DNA of 56,895 bases from Pelagibacterium lacus (lineage in GTDB: Bacteria > Pseudomonadota > Alphaproteobacteria > Rhizobiales > Devosiaceae). A program made the position numbers and the translations under genes. Below, in pieces: positions 50,077-56,895 of the stretch. The notes beneath the pieces were generated by a model. It saw only the letters and a program-made list of their open reading frames with translations. It was not told the DNA's origin and did not search any database. The stretch covers positions 1 through 56,895 of the forward strand of contig NZ_QQNH01000018.1 in assembly GCF_003345525.1 (NCBI RefSeq), in the 5' to 3' direction. The first letter of the stretch is position 1, and each line of letters opens with the position of its first letter.

Positions 50077-51629
50077 GCATCACCATTTTCATTCCCCGCG
50101 ACGCGGCGGCGCTGGCGCTGGGTGCCGATGGCGTGGCCGCCGCCATGGCAAAGGAAATCGCGGCGCGCGGCATCCCGGCCCGCATCGTGCGCAACGGCTC
50201 GCGCGGCATGCACTGGCTCGAACCGCTGGTCGAGGTGGACTCGGGCGGCGCGCGCCGGGCCTTCGGGCCGGTGGCGCCCGGGGACGTGGCGTCCCTGTTC
50301 GCGGCCGGCTTCCTCGATGGCGACGCCCATCCCCTCGCTCTGGGGCCGACCGACGCCATTCCCTTCCTCGCCCGGCAGACCCGGCTCACCTTCGCACGCT
50401 GCGGCGTCACGGACCCGCTGTCGCTCGACGATTATCGCCGCCATGACGGGCTCAGGGGGCTGGAAAAGGCCGTCGCCATGGCCCCCGAGGACATCGTCCG
50501 CGAAGTGACCGATTCCGGGCTGCGTGGACGCGGCGGGGCCGGCTTTCCCACCGGCATCAAATGGAACACGGTGCGCGGCGCCGTGGCCGAGCAGAAGTAT
50601 ATCGTCTGCAATGCCGATGAGGGGGATTCGGGGACCTTCGCCGACCGCATGATCATGGAAGGCGACCCGTTCGTCCTCATCGAGGGCATGGCCATTGCCG
50701 GGCTGGCGGTGGGGGCGACCAAAGGCTTCATCTATATCCGCTCCGAATATCCCCATGCGGTGGCCGCCATGCGCGCCGCCATCCTAATCGCCCGCGCCGA
50801 GGGGATTCTCGGGCCAGCGGTGCTGGGCTCGGGGCGCGGCTTCGACATGGAAGTGCGGGTGGGCGCGGGCGCCTATGTCTGCGGCGAGGAAACCTCGCTG
50901 CTCAACAGCCTCGAGGGCAAGCGCGGCGTGGTGCGCGCCAAGCCGCCGCTGCCGGCGCTCCAGGGCCTGTTCGGCAAGCCCACCGTCGTCAACAACGTCA
51001 TCTCGCTGGCCTCGGTGCCGGTGATCCTCGACAAGGGCGCCGCATATTACAAGGATTTCGGCATGGGCCGCTCGCGCGGCACCATCCCCATCCAGATCGC
51101 CGGCAACGTGAAGCATGCCGGCCTATTCGAAACCGGCTTCGGGCTGACGCTGGGCGAGATCATCGAAACCATAGGCGGCGGCACGGCCTCGGGCCGGCCG
51201 GTCAAGGCCGTGCAGGTGGGCGGGCCGCTGGGCGCCTATTTCCCGCCTGCCCTGTTCGACACCCCGTTCGACTATGAGGCCTTCGCCGCCAAGGACGGGC
51301 TGATCGGCCATGCGGGGATCACCGTTTTCGACGACAGCGCCGACATGCTGAAAATGGCCCGCTTCGCCATGGAATTCTGCGCCGTGGAGAACTGCGGCAA
51401 ATGCACCCCGTGCCGCATCGGCTCGACGCGCGGGGTGGAGACGCTGGACAAGCTGGCGCTGGGCATCGAGCCCGACGCCTCGCTGGCTCTCGTCACCGAC
51501 CTCTGCAACACCATGAAGTTCGGCTCGCTCTGCGCGCTGGGCGGCTTCACCCCCTATCCGGTGATGAGCGCCCTCACCCATTTCCCACAGGATTTCGTCC
51601 CCCGCCCGGCGGCGGTCGCGGCCGAATAG
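50073..51629 (+). CDS. fdsB: NAD-dependent formate dehydrogenase beta subunit (NADH/FMN)
   Basis: 518 residues. An N-terminal thioredoxin-like domain (about 1-120) is fused to a NuoF-like domain: GLRGRGGAGFPTG (149-161) and NADEGDSGTFADR for NADH and FMN, and YVCGEETSLLNSLEG. The [4Fe-4S] ligands are Cys441, 444, 447 and 487 (ENCGKCTPCRIG, SLCALGG). Reduces NAD+ with electrons from formate. The ATG at 50073 overlaps the fdsG stop; the open frame from 49968 lies inside fdsG and is not used. Confidence 0.94.
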   Translation: MSITIFIPRDAAALALGADGVAAAMAKEIAARGIPARIVRNGSRGMHWLEPLVEVDSGGARRAFGPVAPGDVASLFAAGFLDGDAHPLALGPTDAIPFLARQTRLTFARCGVTDPLSLDDYRRHDGLRGLEKAVAMAPEDIVREVTDSGLRGRGGAGFPTGIKWNTVRGAVAEQKYIVCNADEGDSGTFADRMIMEGDPFVLIEGMAIAGLAVGATKGFIYIRSEYPHAVAAMRAAILIARAEGILGPAVLGSGRGFDMEVRVGAGAYVCGEETSLLNSLEGKRGVVRAKPPLPALQGLFGKPTVVNNVISLASVPVILDKGAAYYKDFGMGRSRGTIPIQIAGNVKHAGLFETGFGLTLGEIIETIGGGTASGRPVKAVQVGGPLGAYFPPALFDTPFDYEAFAAKDGLIGHAGITVFDDSADMLKMARFAMEFCAVENCGKCTPCRIGSTRGVETLDKLALGIEPDASLALVTDLCNTMKFGSLCALGGFTPYPVMSALTHFPQDFVPRPAAVAAE

Positions 51630-51643
51630 GAGGAGGCTTTCCC

Positions 51644-54523
51644 ATGAGTCTGATCCAGGAAACCGATTACGGCACCCCCGCCTCCCGGGCCGAAAAGACC
51701 GTGACCCTCACCATAGACGGCTTCGCCGTCACCGTGCCCGAGGGCACCTCGGTGATGCGCGCCGCCATGGAAGCGGGCATGAAGGTGCCAAAACTGTGCG
51801 CCACCGACATGGTGGACGCCTTCGGCTCGTGCCGGCTGTGCCTCGTCGAGATCGAGGGCCGCAACGGCACCCCGGCCTCCTGCACCACCCCGGTGGCCGA
51901 GGGCATGGCGGTGCGGACCCAGACGCAACAGCTCAAGACCCTGCGCAAGGGGGTGATGGAGCTCTATATCTCCGACCATCCGCTCGATTGCCTCACCTGC
52001 GCCGCCAATGGCGATTGCGAATTGCAGGACATGGCCGGCGCGGTGGGCCTGCGCGACGTGCGCTATGGCCAGGAGGGGGAGAACCATTTCACCGCCACCC
52101 GGGGCGGCGAAGCCAATTTCCACTATATGCCCCAGGACGATTCCAACCCCTATTTCACCTACGACCCCTCCAAATGCATCGTTTGCTCGCGCTGCGTGCG
52201 GGCCTGCGAGGAGGTGCAGGGCACCTTCGCCCTCACCATCGAGGGGCGCGGCTTCGACAGCCGGGTGGCGGCCGGCATGCACCAGTCCTTCCTCGACAGC
52301 GACTGCGTCTCCTGCGGGGCCTGCGTCCAGGCCTGCCCCACCGCGACGCTCACCGAGAAATCGGTGATCGAAATCGGCCAGCCCGAGCATTCGGTGGTCA
52401 CCACCTGCGCCTATTGCGGCGTGGGGTGCTCGTTCAAGGCCGAGATGCGCGGCGACGAACTGGTGCGCATGGTGCCCTGGAAGGATGGCAAGGCCAATCG
52501 CGGCCATTCCTGCGTCAAGGGCCGCTTCGCCTGGGGTTATGCCACCCACAAGGAACGCATCCTCAACCCCATGATCCGCGAAAAGGTCACCGATCCGTGG
52601 CGCGAGGTGAGCTGGGACGAGGCGCTGGGCCATGTGGCGCGCGAATTCACCCGCATCCAGGCCGAGCACGGCCGCGGCGCCATTGGCGGGCTCACCTCCT
52701 CACGCTGCACCAATGAGGAGACCTATCTGGTCCAGAAGCTGATCCGCCAGGGGTTCGGCAACAACAATGTCGATACCTGCGCCCGGGTCTGCCATTCGCC
52801 CACCGGCTACGGGCTGGGCCAGGCCTTCGGCACCTCGGCCGGCACCCAGGATTTCGATTCGGTCGAGGAGACCGACGTGGTGCTGGTCATCGGCGCCAAT
52901 CCCGCCGCCGCCCATCCGGTGTTCGCCTCCCGGCTCAAGAAGCGCCTGCGGGCCGGCGCGAAACTCATCGTCATCGACCCGCGCCGCACCGAGACCGTGC
53001 GCAGCCCGCATGTGGAGGCCGCCTTCCACCTGCCGGTGCAGCCGGGCACCAATGTCGCCATGATCACGGCATTGGCCCATGTGATCGTCACCGAGGGCCT
53101 CTTTGACGAGGCCTTCATCCGCGAGCGCTGCGACTGGTCCGAATTCGAGGACTATGCCGAATTCGTCGCCGATCCGCGCCACAGCCCGGAGGAGACCGAA
53201 CGGTTCACCGGCGTCCCCGCCGCCGATGTGCGCGGCGCGGCGCGGCTGTTCGCCCAAGGCGGTAATGGCTCGATCTATTACGGGCTCGGGGTCACCGAGC
53301 ACAGCCAGGGCTCGACCACGGTGATGGCCATCGCCAACCTCGCCATGCTGACCGGCAATATCGGCCGCCCCGGCGTCGGCGTGAACCCTTTGCGCGGGCA
53401 GAACAACGTGCAGGGCTCGTGCGACATGGGCTCCTTCCCGCACGAGCTGCCCGGCTATCGCCACATCTCCACCGACGCGGCGCGGGAAACCTTCGAGATG
53501 CTGTGGGGCGTGACGCTGGACAAGGAACCCGGCCTGCGCATCACCAACATGCTCGACGCCGCCGTCGAGGGCAGCTTCAAGGGGCTGTACGTGCAGGGCG
53601 AGGATATCCTGCAATCGGACCCCGACACCCGCCACGTCGCGGCCGGGCTCGCGGCCATGGACTGCGTGGTGGTGCACGATCTCTTCCTCAACGAGACCGC
53701 CAATTACGCCCATGTGTTCCTGCCCGGCTCGACCTTCCTCGAAAAGGACGGCACCTTCACCAATGCCGAGCGGCGCATCAACCGGGTGCGCAAGGTCATG
53801 GCCCCGCGCAACGGCTTCGCCGACTGGGAGGTGACCCAGATGCTGGCCCAGGCCATGGGGCTGGACTGGGCCTATACCCATCCCGCCCAGATCATGGACG
53901 AGATCGCCATGACCACCCCGTCCTTCGCCGGGGTCAGCTATGAGCGCCTCGACGCCCTGGGCTCGGTGCAATGGCCCTGCAACGAAGCGGCCCCCGAAGG
54001 CACCCCGATCATGCATGTGGACGGTTTCGTGCGCGGGCGCGGCAAATTCATCCGCACCGAATATATCCCCACCGACGAGCGCACCGGGCCGCGCTTTCCC
54101 CTGCTGCTCACCACCGGGCGCATCCTGTCGCAATACAATGTCGGCGCCCAGACCCGCCGCACCGCCAACACCGTCTGGCACGACGAGGACCTGCTCGAAA
54201 TCCACCCCCATGACGCCGAGCAGCGCGGCATCCGCGACGGCGACTGGGTGCGGCTGGCCAGCCGGGCCGGCGAGACGACGCTCAGGGCAGAAATCACCGA
54301 CCGCGTGGCACCGGGGGTGGTCTACACCACCTTCCACCACCCCCTGACCCAAGCCAATGTCATCACCACCGACTTTTCCGACTGGGCGACCAATTGCCCG
54401 GAATACAAGGTGACGGCGGTGCAGGTCGCCCCCTCCAACGGGCCCTCGGACTGGCAGCGCGACTATGCCGAGCACGCGCGGCAGGCGCGCCGCATCGCCA
54501 CCCCGACCGAGGCGGCGGAATGA
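51644..54523 (+). CDS. fdsA: NAD-dependent formate dehydrogenase alpha (catalytic) subunit
   Basis: 959 residues. Order of parts: [2Fe-2S] ferredoxin-like domain (about 20-95; CGSCRLC-type ligands at 52, 63, 66, 80); His-Cys [4Fe-4S] region (DHPLDCLTCAANGDCELQ, 111-127); two ferredoxin clusters (CIVCSRCVRACE, CVSCGACVQACP); [4Fe-4S] domain (CAYCGVGC, 255-262); and a bis-molybdopterin catalytic domain. The Mo ligand is Cys383 followed by His384 in ARVCHSPTGYG. A cysteine rather than selenocysteine enzyme, cytosolic and O2-tolerant type. The ATG at 51644 has AGGAGG upstream. Confidence 0.95.
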   Translation: MSLIQETDYGTPASRAEKTVTLTIDGFAVTVPEGTSVMRAAMEAGMKVPKLCATDMVDAFGSCRLCLVEIEGRNGTPASCTTPVAEGMAVRTQTQQLKTLRKGVMELYISDHPLDCLTCAANGDCELQDMAGAVGLRDVRYGQEGENHFTATRGGEANFHYMPQDDSNPYFTYDPSKCIVCSRCVRACEEVQGTFALTIEGRGFDSRVAAGMHQSFLDSDCVSCGACVQACPTATLTEKSVIEIGQPEHSVVTTCAYCGVGCSFKAEMRGDELVRMVPWKDGKANRGHSCVKGRFAWGYATHKERILNPMIREKVTDPWREVSWDEALGHVAREFTRIQAEHGRGAIGGLTSSRCTNEETYLVQKLIRQGFGNNNVDTCARVCHSPTGYGLGQAFGTSAGTQDFDSVEETDVVLVIGANPAAAHPVFASRLKKRLRAGAKLIVIDPRRTETVRSPHVEAAFHLPVQPGTNVAMITALAHVIVTEGLFDEAFIRERCDWSEFEDYAEFVADPRHSPEETERFTGVPAADVRGAARLFAQGGNGSIYYGLGVTEHSQGSTTVMAIANLAMLTGNIGRPGVGVNPLRGQNNVQGSCDMGSFPHELPGYRHISTDAARETFEMLWGVTLDKEPGLRITNMLDAAVEGSFKGLYVQGEDILQSDPDTRHVAAGLAAMDCVVVHDLFLNETANYAHVFLPGSTFLEKDGTFTNAERRINRVRKVMAPRNGFADWEVTQMLAQAMGLDWAYTHPAQIMDEIAMTTPSFAGVSYERLDALGSVQWPCNEAAPEGTPIMHVDGFVRGRGKFIRTEYIPTDERTGPRFPLLLTTGRILSQYNVGAQTRRTANTVWHDEDLLEIHPHDAEQRGIRDGDWVRLASRAGETTLRAEITDRVAPGVVYTTFHHPLTQANVITTDFSDWATNCPEYKVTAVQVAPSNGPSDWQRDYAEHARQARRIATPTEAAE

Positions 54524-55353
54524 GCCTGTCCCCGCGGCCGCCGGTCACCGGGTTCTCGCGCCTGGCCCACCGTTCGGCCGGCACCAGCCGCGCGGTGCGC
54601 CCGGTGCCCGAGGAGGTGCCGGTGGCCTTCACCTTTGCCGGCACCACCCATGCGGTGATGATGGCCAGCCCGGCCGATCTCGAGGATTTCGCTTTGGGCT
54701 TCGCGCTCACCGAGGGGATCATCGCCTCGCCCCATGAGATCGAGCGCATGGCCATCGAGGATCTGGGGGCGGGGATCGACATCCAGACCTGGCTGCACGA
54801 CACCGCCAACCGGCGCTTCGAGGCGCGCCGCCGGCGCCTCGCCGGACCGGTGGGCTGTGGGCTGTGCGGCATCGAATCCATCGAGGAGGCCATGCGCGCC
54901 GTGCCCCGGGTCGCGAACAGCGCCCTGCGGCTCACCCCGGCCGACATCGCCGAGGCCCTGCGCCAGCTTTCGGGCCTTCAGCCCTTCCACAGGGAGACCG
55001 GCGCGGTGCACGCCGCCGGCTTTTTCGTGCCCGGAGAGGGCATGGTGCTGGCGCGCGAGGATGTGGGCCGGCACAATGCGCTCGACAAGCTGGCCGGCGC
55101 GCTCTCCAGGGCCGGCATTGACGGGCGCAGCGGCGTTGTCGCCGTCACCTCGCGGGTCTCGGTGGAGATGATCCAGAAATCCGCCGCCATCGGCGCCCCG
55201 GCCATCCTCGCGGTCTCGGCCCCCACGGCGCTGGCCGTGCGCACCGCCGAGGCGGCCGGCATGATGCTGGTGGCCCTGGTGCGGGGGGCCGAATTCGACG
55301 TCTTCACCCATCCCGAGCGGCTGGCCGGCGCGGAGACCAAGCATGTCGCATGA
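54520..55353 (+). CDS. fdhD: Formate dehydrogenase maturation sulfurtransferase FdhD
   Basis: 277 residues. Transfers sulfur from the cysteine desulfurase to the molybdenum cofactor before insertion into FdsA. The CXXC site is Cys113-Cys116 in VGCGLCGIES; AREDVGRHNALDKLAGA and TSRVSVEMIQKSAAIGAP are further family blocks. Overlaps the fdsA stop (ATGA) and fdsD (11 bp), so it is translated with them. Confidence 0.94.
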   Translation: MSLSPRPPVTGFSRLAHRSAGTSRAVRPVPEEVPVAFTFAGTTHAVMMASPADLEDFALGFALTEGIIASPHEIERMAIEDLGAGIDIQTWLHDTANRRFEARRRRLAGPVGCGLCGIESIEEAMRAVPRVANSALRLTPADIAEALRQLSGLQPFHRETGAVHAAGFFVPGEGMVLAREDVGRHNALDKLAGALSRAGIDGRSGVVAVTSRVSVEMIQKSAAIGAPAILAVSAPTALAVRTAEAAGMMLVALVRGAEFDVFTHPERLAGAETKHVA

Positions 55354-55588
55354 TAAGGGCACGCAAAAGCTCGTGCGCATGGCCAACCAGATCGCCGCCT
55401 TCTTCGCCACCCAGGGCGGGGCGGACGGCGCGGCGGCGGTGGCCGAGCACATCAACAGGTTCTGGGAGCCGCGCATGCGGCGGCAATTGCTCGCCCTCGT
55501 CGCGGCGGGCGGCACGGGTCTCAGCCCGCTGGCCCTCGCGGCGGCGCCGGCCATCCGGCTGCCCGACCCCGAGGATCATCGCGCCTGA
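55343..55588 (+). CDS. fdsD: Formate dehydrogenase delta subunit
   Basis: 81 residues. Small soluble protein with KLVRMANQIAAFF and HINRFWEPRMRRQL, the hallmarks of FdsD, which is needed for activity or assembly of the complex but is not a redox subunit. Overlaps the end of fdhD. Confidence 0.9.
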   Translation: MSHDKGTQKLVRMANQIAAFFATQGGADGAAAVAEHINRFWEPRMRRQLLALVAAGGTGLSPLALAAAPAIRLPDPEDHRA

Positions 55589-55590
55589 CC

Positions 55591-56499
55591 ATGCTGATCG
55601 AACGCCTCGAACTGTTCATCGCCCTGGCCCGCGAGCGTCATTTCGGGCGGGCGGCGGAAGCCTGCGGCATCACCCAGCCCACGCTGTCCTCGGCCATCAA
55701 GCAGCTCGAGGCCTCGCTGGGGGTGATGCTGGTCAAGCGCGGCTCGCGCTTTGGCGGGCTGACCCCGGAAGGCGAGCTGGTGCTGGGCTGGGCGCAAAGG
55801 CTGGTCGGGGATTCCCACGCCATGCGCGAGGAGGTCAAGGCCTCGCGGCACGGGCTGTCGGGCCGGCTGCGCATCGCGGCCATCCCGGCGGCGCTGGCCA
55901 TGGTGGCCGAGTTCACCACCCCGTTCCGCGAAGCCCATCCGGGGGTGACCTTCTCGATCCTGTCGCGCACCTCGGTGGACATCCTGTCGCTGATCGGCAA
56001 TTTCGACGCCGATATCGGCATCACCTATCTCGACAACGAGCCGCTGGGGCGGATGATCTCGGTGCCGCTCTATCGCGAGCGCTACCATCTGGTCACCGCG
56101 GCCGACGGCCCCTTCGCCGATGTCGAGGCGGTGAGCTGGGCCGATCTGGCCAGCCTGCCGCTCTGCCTCCTGACCCCCGACATGCAGAACCGACGCATCA
56201 TCGACCAGCACCTGGCCGAGGCCGGCGCCCTGGTGCGCCCGACGCTCGAATCCAATTCGATGATCGTCCTGTTTTCCCATATCCGGACCGGCAAATGGTC
56301 CTCGATCATGCCCGGCAACCTGATCCGCACCCTGGGGCTGTCCGAGGCGGTGCGCACCATCCCCATCATGGCGCCGGTGGCCAGTCATCTCGTTGGCCTC
56401 GTCGCCGCCCATCGCGATCCCCACACCCCGCTGGTCACCACCTTCCTCAACGCGGCGCGCAAGCTCAGCCATACCCTGGTCGACGGGGTGGCGAAATAA
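55591..56499 (+). CDS. LysR-family regulator, probable FdsR-like regulator of the fds operon
   Basis: 302 residues. N-terminal HTH (LELFIALARERHFGRAAEAC then ITQPTLSSAIKQLE) and an effector domain starting LSGRLRIAAIPAA. It follows fdsD by 2 bp on the same strand. In Cupriavidus and relatives an fds-linked LysR protein controls the operon, usually from a divergent upstream gene; here it would be co-transcribed and autoregulated. A T-N11-A dyad at 49499 is its candidate site. Confidence 0.88.
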   Translation: MLIERLELFIALARERHFGRAAEACGITQPTLSSAIKQLEASLGVMLVKRGSRFGGLTPEGELVLGWAQRLVGDSHAMREEVKASRHGLSGRLRIAAIPAALAMVAEFTTPFREAHPGVTFSILSRTSVDILSLIGNFDADIGITYLDNEPLGRMISVPLYRERYHLVTAADGPFADVEAVSWADLASLPLCLLTPDMQNRRIIDQHLAEAGALVRPTLESNSMIVLFSHIRTGKWSSIMPGNLIRTLGLSEAVRTIPIMAPVASHLVGLVAAHRDPHTPLVTTFLNAARKLSHTLVDGVAK

Positions 56500-56502
56500 C
56501 GC

Positions 56503-56895
56503 CTACGCCAGGCTTTCGATCCATTTTCTGATGTCTTGTTGTGTTGTGACGTCGCCATATTTCTGGTTGATGTCGTAGAGGGCGGCGTCGTGGGGGGGCT
56601 GGGCGCGGTCGGCGCAGCATTGGGCGGGGACGAGGACATTGAAGCCCGCCTGCACGGCATCGACGGCGGTGGCGCGGACGCAGCCCGAGGTGGTGGCGCC
56701 GGTGATAACCAGCGTGTCGACCCCGTGCGCGGCGAGGAGGCCGGCCAGATTGGTGCCGAAGAAGGCCGAGGCGCCCTTCTTGACGATGACCGGATCACCG
56801 GGCTGGATCCCGGTCGCCGCGTCGATCTCGACGAGGCGCGAGCCTTCGACCAGCGCCGCCAGCCCTTTGGACTTGCGCAGCCAGGCGAGGGTTTC
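56503..56895 (-). CDS. Isochorismatase-family cysteine hydrolase, N-terminus cut by window edge
   Basis: The last 130 codons plus TAG are present, running in one frame to the window edge without a start. The nucleophile Cys lies in TGATTSGCVRATAVDAVQAG with the preceding cis-peptide region. Upstream VIVKKGASAFFGTNLAGLL holds the conserved Lys of the Asp-Lys-Cys triad; its Asp would lie beyond the edge. The family includes N-carbamoylsarcosine amidase, nicotinamidase and maleamate amidase; the pattern is closest to the N-carbamoylsarcosine/maleamate group. Convergent with the LysR gene, only 3 bp apart. Confidence 0.85.
   Translation of the reverse strand, partial: ETLAWLRKSKGLAALVEGSRLVEIDAATGIQPGDPVIVKKGASAFFGTNLAGLLAAHGVDTLVITGATTSGCVRATAVDAVQAGFNVLVPAQCCADRAQPPHDAALYDINQKYGDVTTQQDIRKWIESLA

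Noticed and set aside
51644-54523. Selenocysteine in the formate dehydrogenase
   Set aside because: The Mo-ligand codon is a normal cysteine (Cys383) and there is no internal TGA in the frame.
1-56895. CRISPR array, tRNA or rRNA genes, prophage or integrase
   Set aside because: No regularly spaced repeats, no tRNA-like cloverleaf or rRNA stretch and no phage or integrase genes were seen. A proper tRNAscan/Infernal run was not possible.

Overview
The window is high-GC, densely coding bacterial DNA that reads as a chromosomal segment of an alphaproteobacterium, most likely Hyphomicrobiales (Devosia/Pelagibacterium-like, although the genus is a guess). The grounds are a GTTC-N7-GTTC LexA box in front of imuA, the ImuA-ImuB-DnaE2 mutagenesis cassette, GGAA-N6-TTCC sites of the rhizobial IolR type, an IolC kinase fused to DUF2090, and an NAD-dependent fdsGBA-fdhD-fdsD operon. 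No rRNA, tRNA or CRISPR array was seen. Coding calls rest on conserved motifs read by eye; no database search was run.

Layout. 1-138: what looks like the end of an IS21-type element cutting a small minus-strand gene. 301-2253: an EamA transporter and an aldose 1-epimerase. 2326-7972: the SOS-controlled imuA-imuB-dnaE2 operon. 8001-8528: a gamma-class carbonic-anhydrase-like protein. 8634-12879: a FAD/NAD(P)-binding protein, a ligase-associated exonuclease and an ATP-dependent DNA ligase. 12888-15104: a secreted C92-type amidase and a catalase. 15255-29743: an inositol catabolism region with mmsA/iolA and a divergent LysR gene, a sugar/inositol ABC importer with a Gfo/Idh/MocA dehydrogenase, an RpiR regulator (iolR), iolG, and iolC-iolD-iolE-iolB.

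29732-49483 is the most interesting part. A LacI-family gene (34469-35500) is flanked by organophosphate-related genes. One minus operon encodes a tyrosine/dual-specificity phosphatase, a Na+/Pi cotransporter, a metallophosphoesterase and a TetR regulator. A second minus operon encodes a two-domain permease, an ATPase, three paralogous solute-binding proteins and two inositol-monophosphatase-family enzymes. A plus-strand operon resembles afuABC (sugar-phosphate importer) followed by a third IMPase-family enzyme. Five copies of one palindrome (TTGCACA-N2-TGTGCAA, exact or with 1-2 mismatches) lie only in the two intergenic regions that drive these operons. I infer a LacI-controlled system for uptake of phosphorylated sugars or polyols, intracellular dephosphorylation and phosphate balancing. 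It lies next to the inositol catabolic genes that could use one of its products.

49597-56499 is the soluble NAD+-dependent formate dehydrogenase operon with its maturation factor FdhD and a downstream LysR gene. The window ends inside a minus-strand isochorismatase-family hydrolase (56503-56895).
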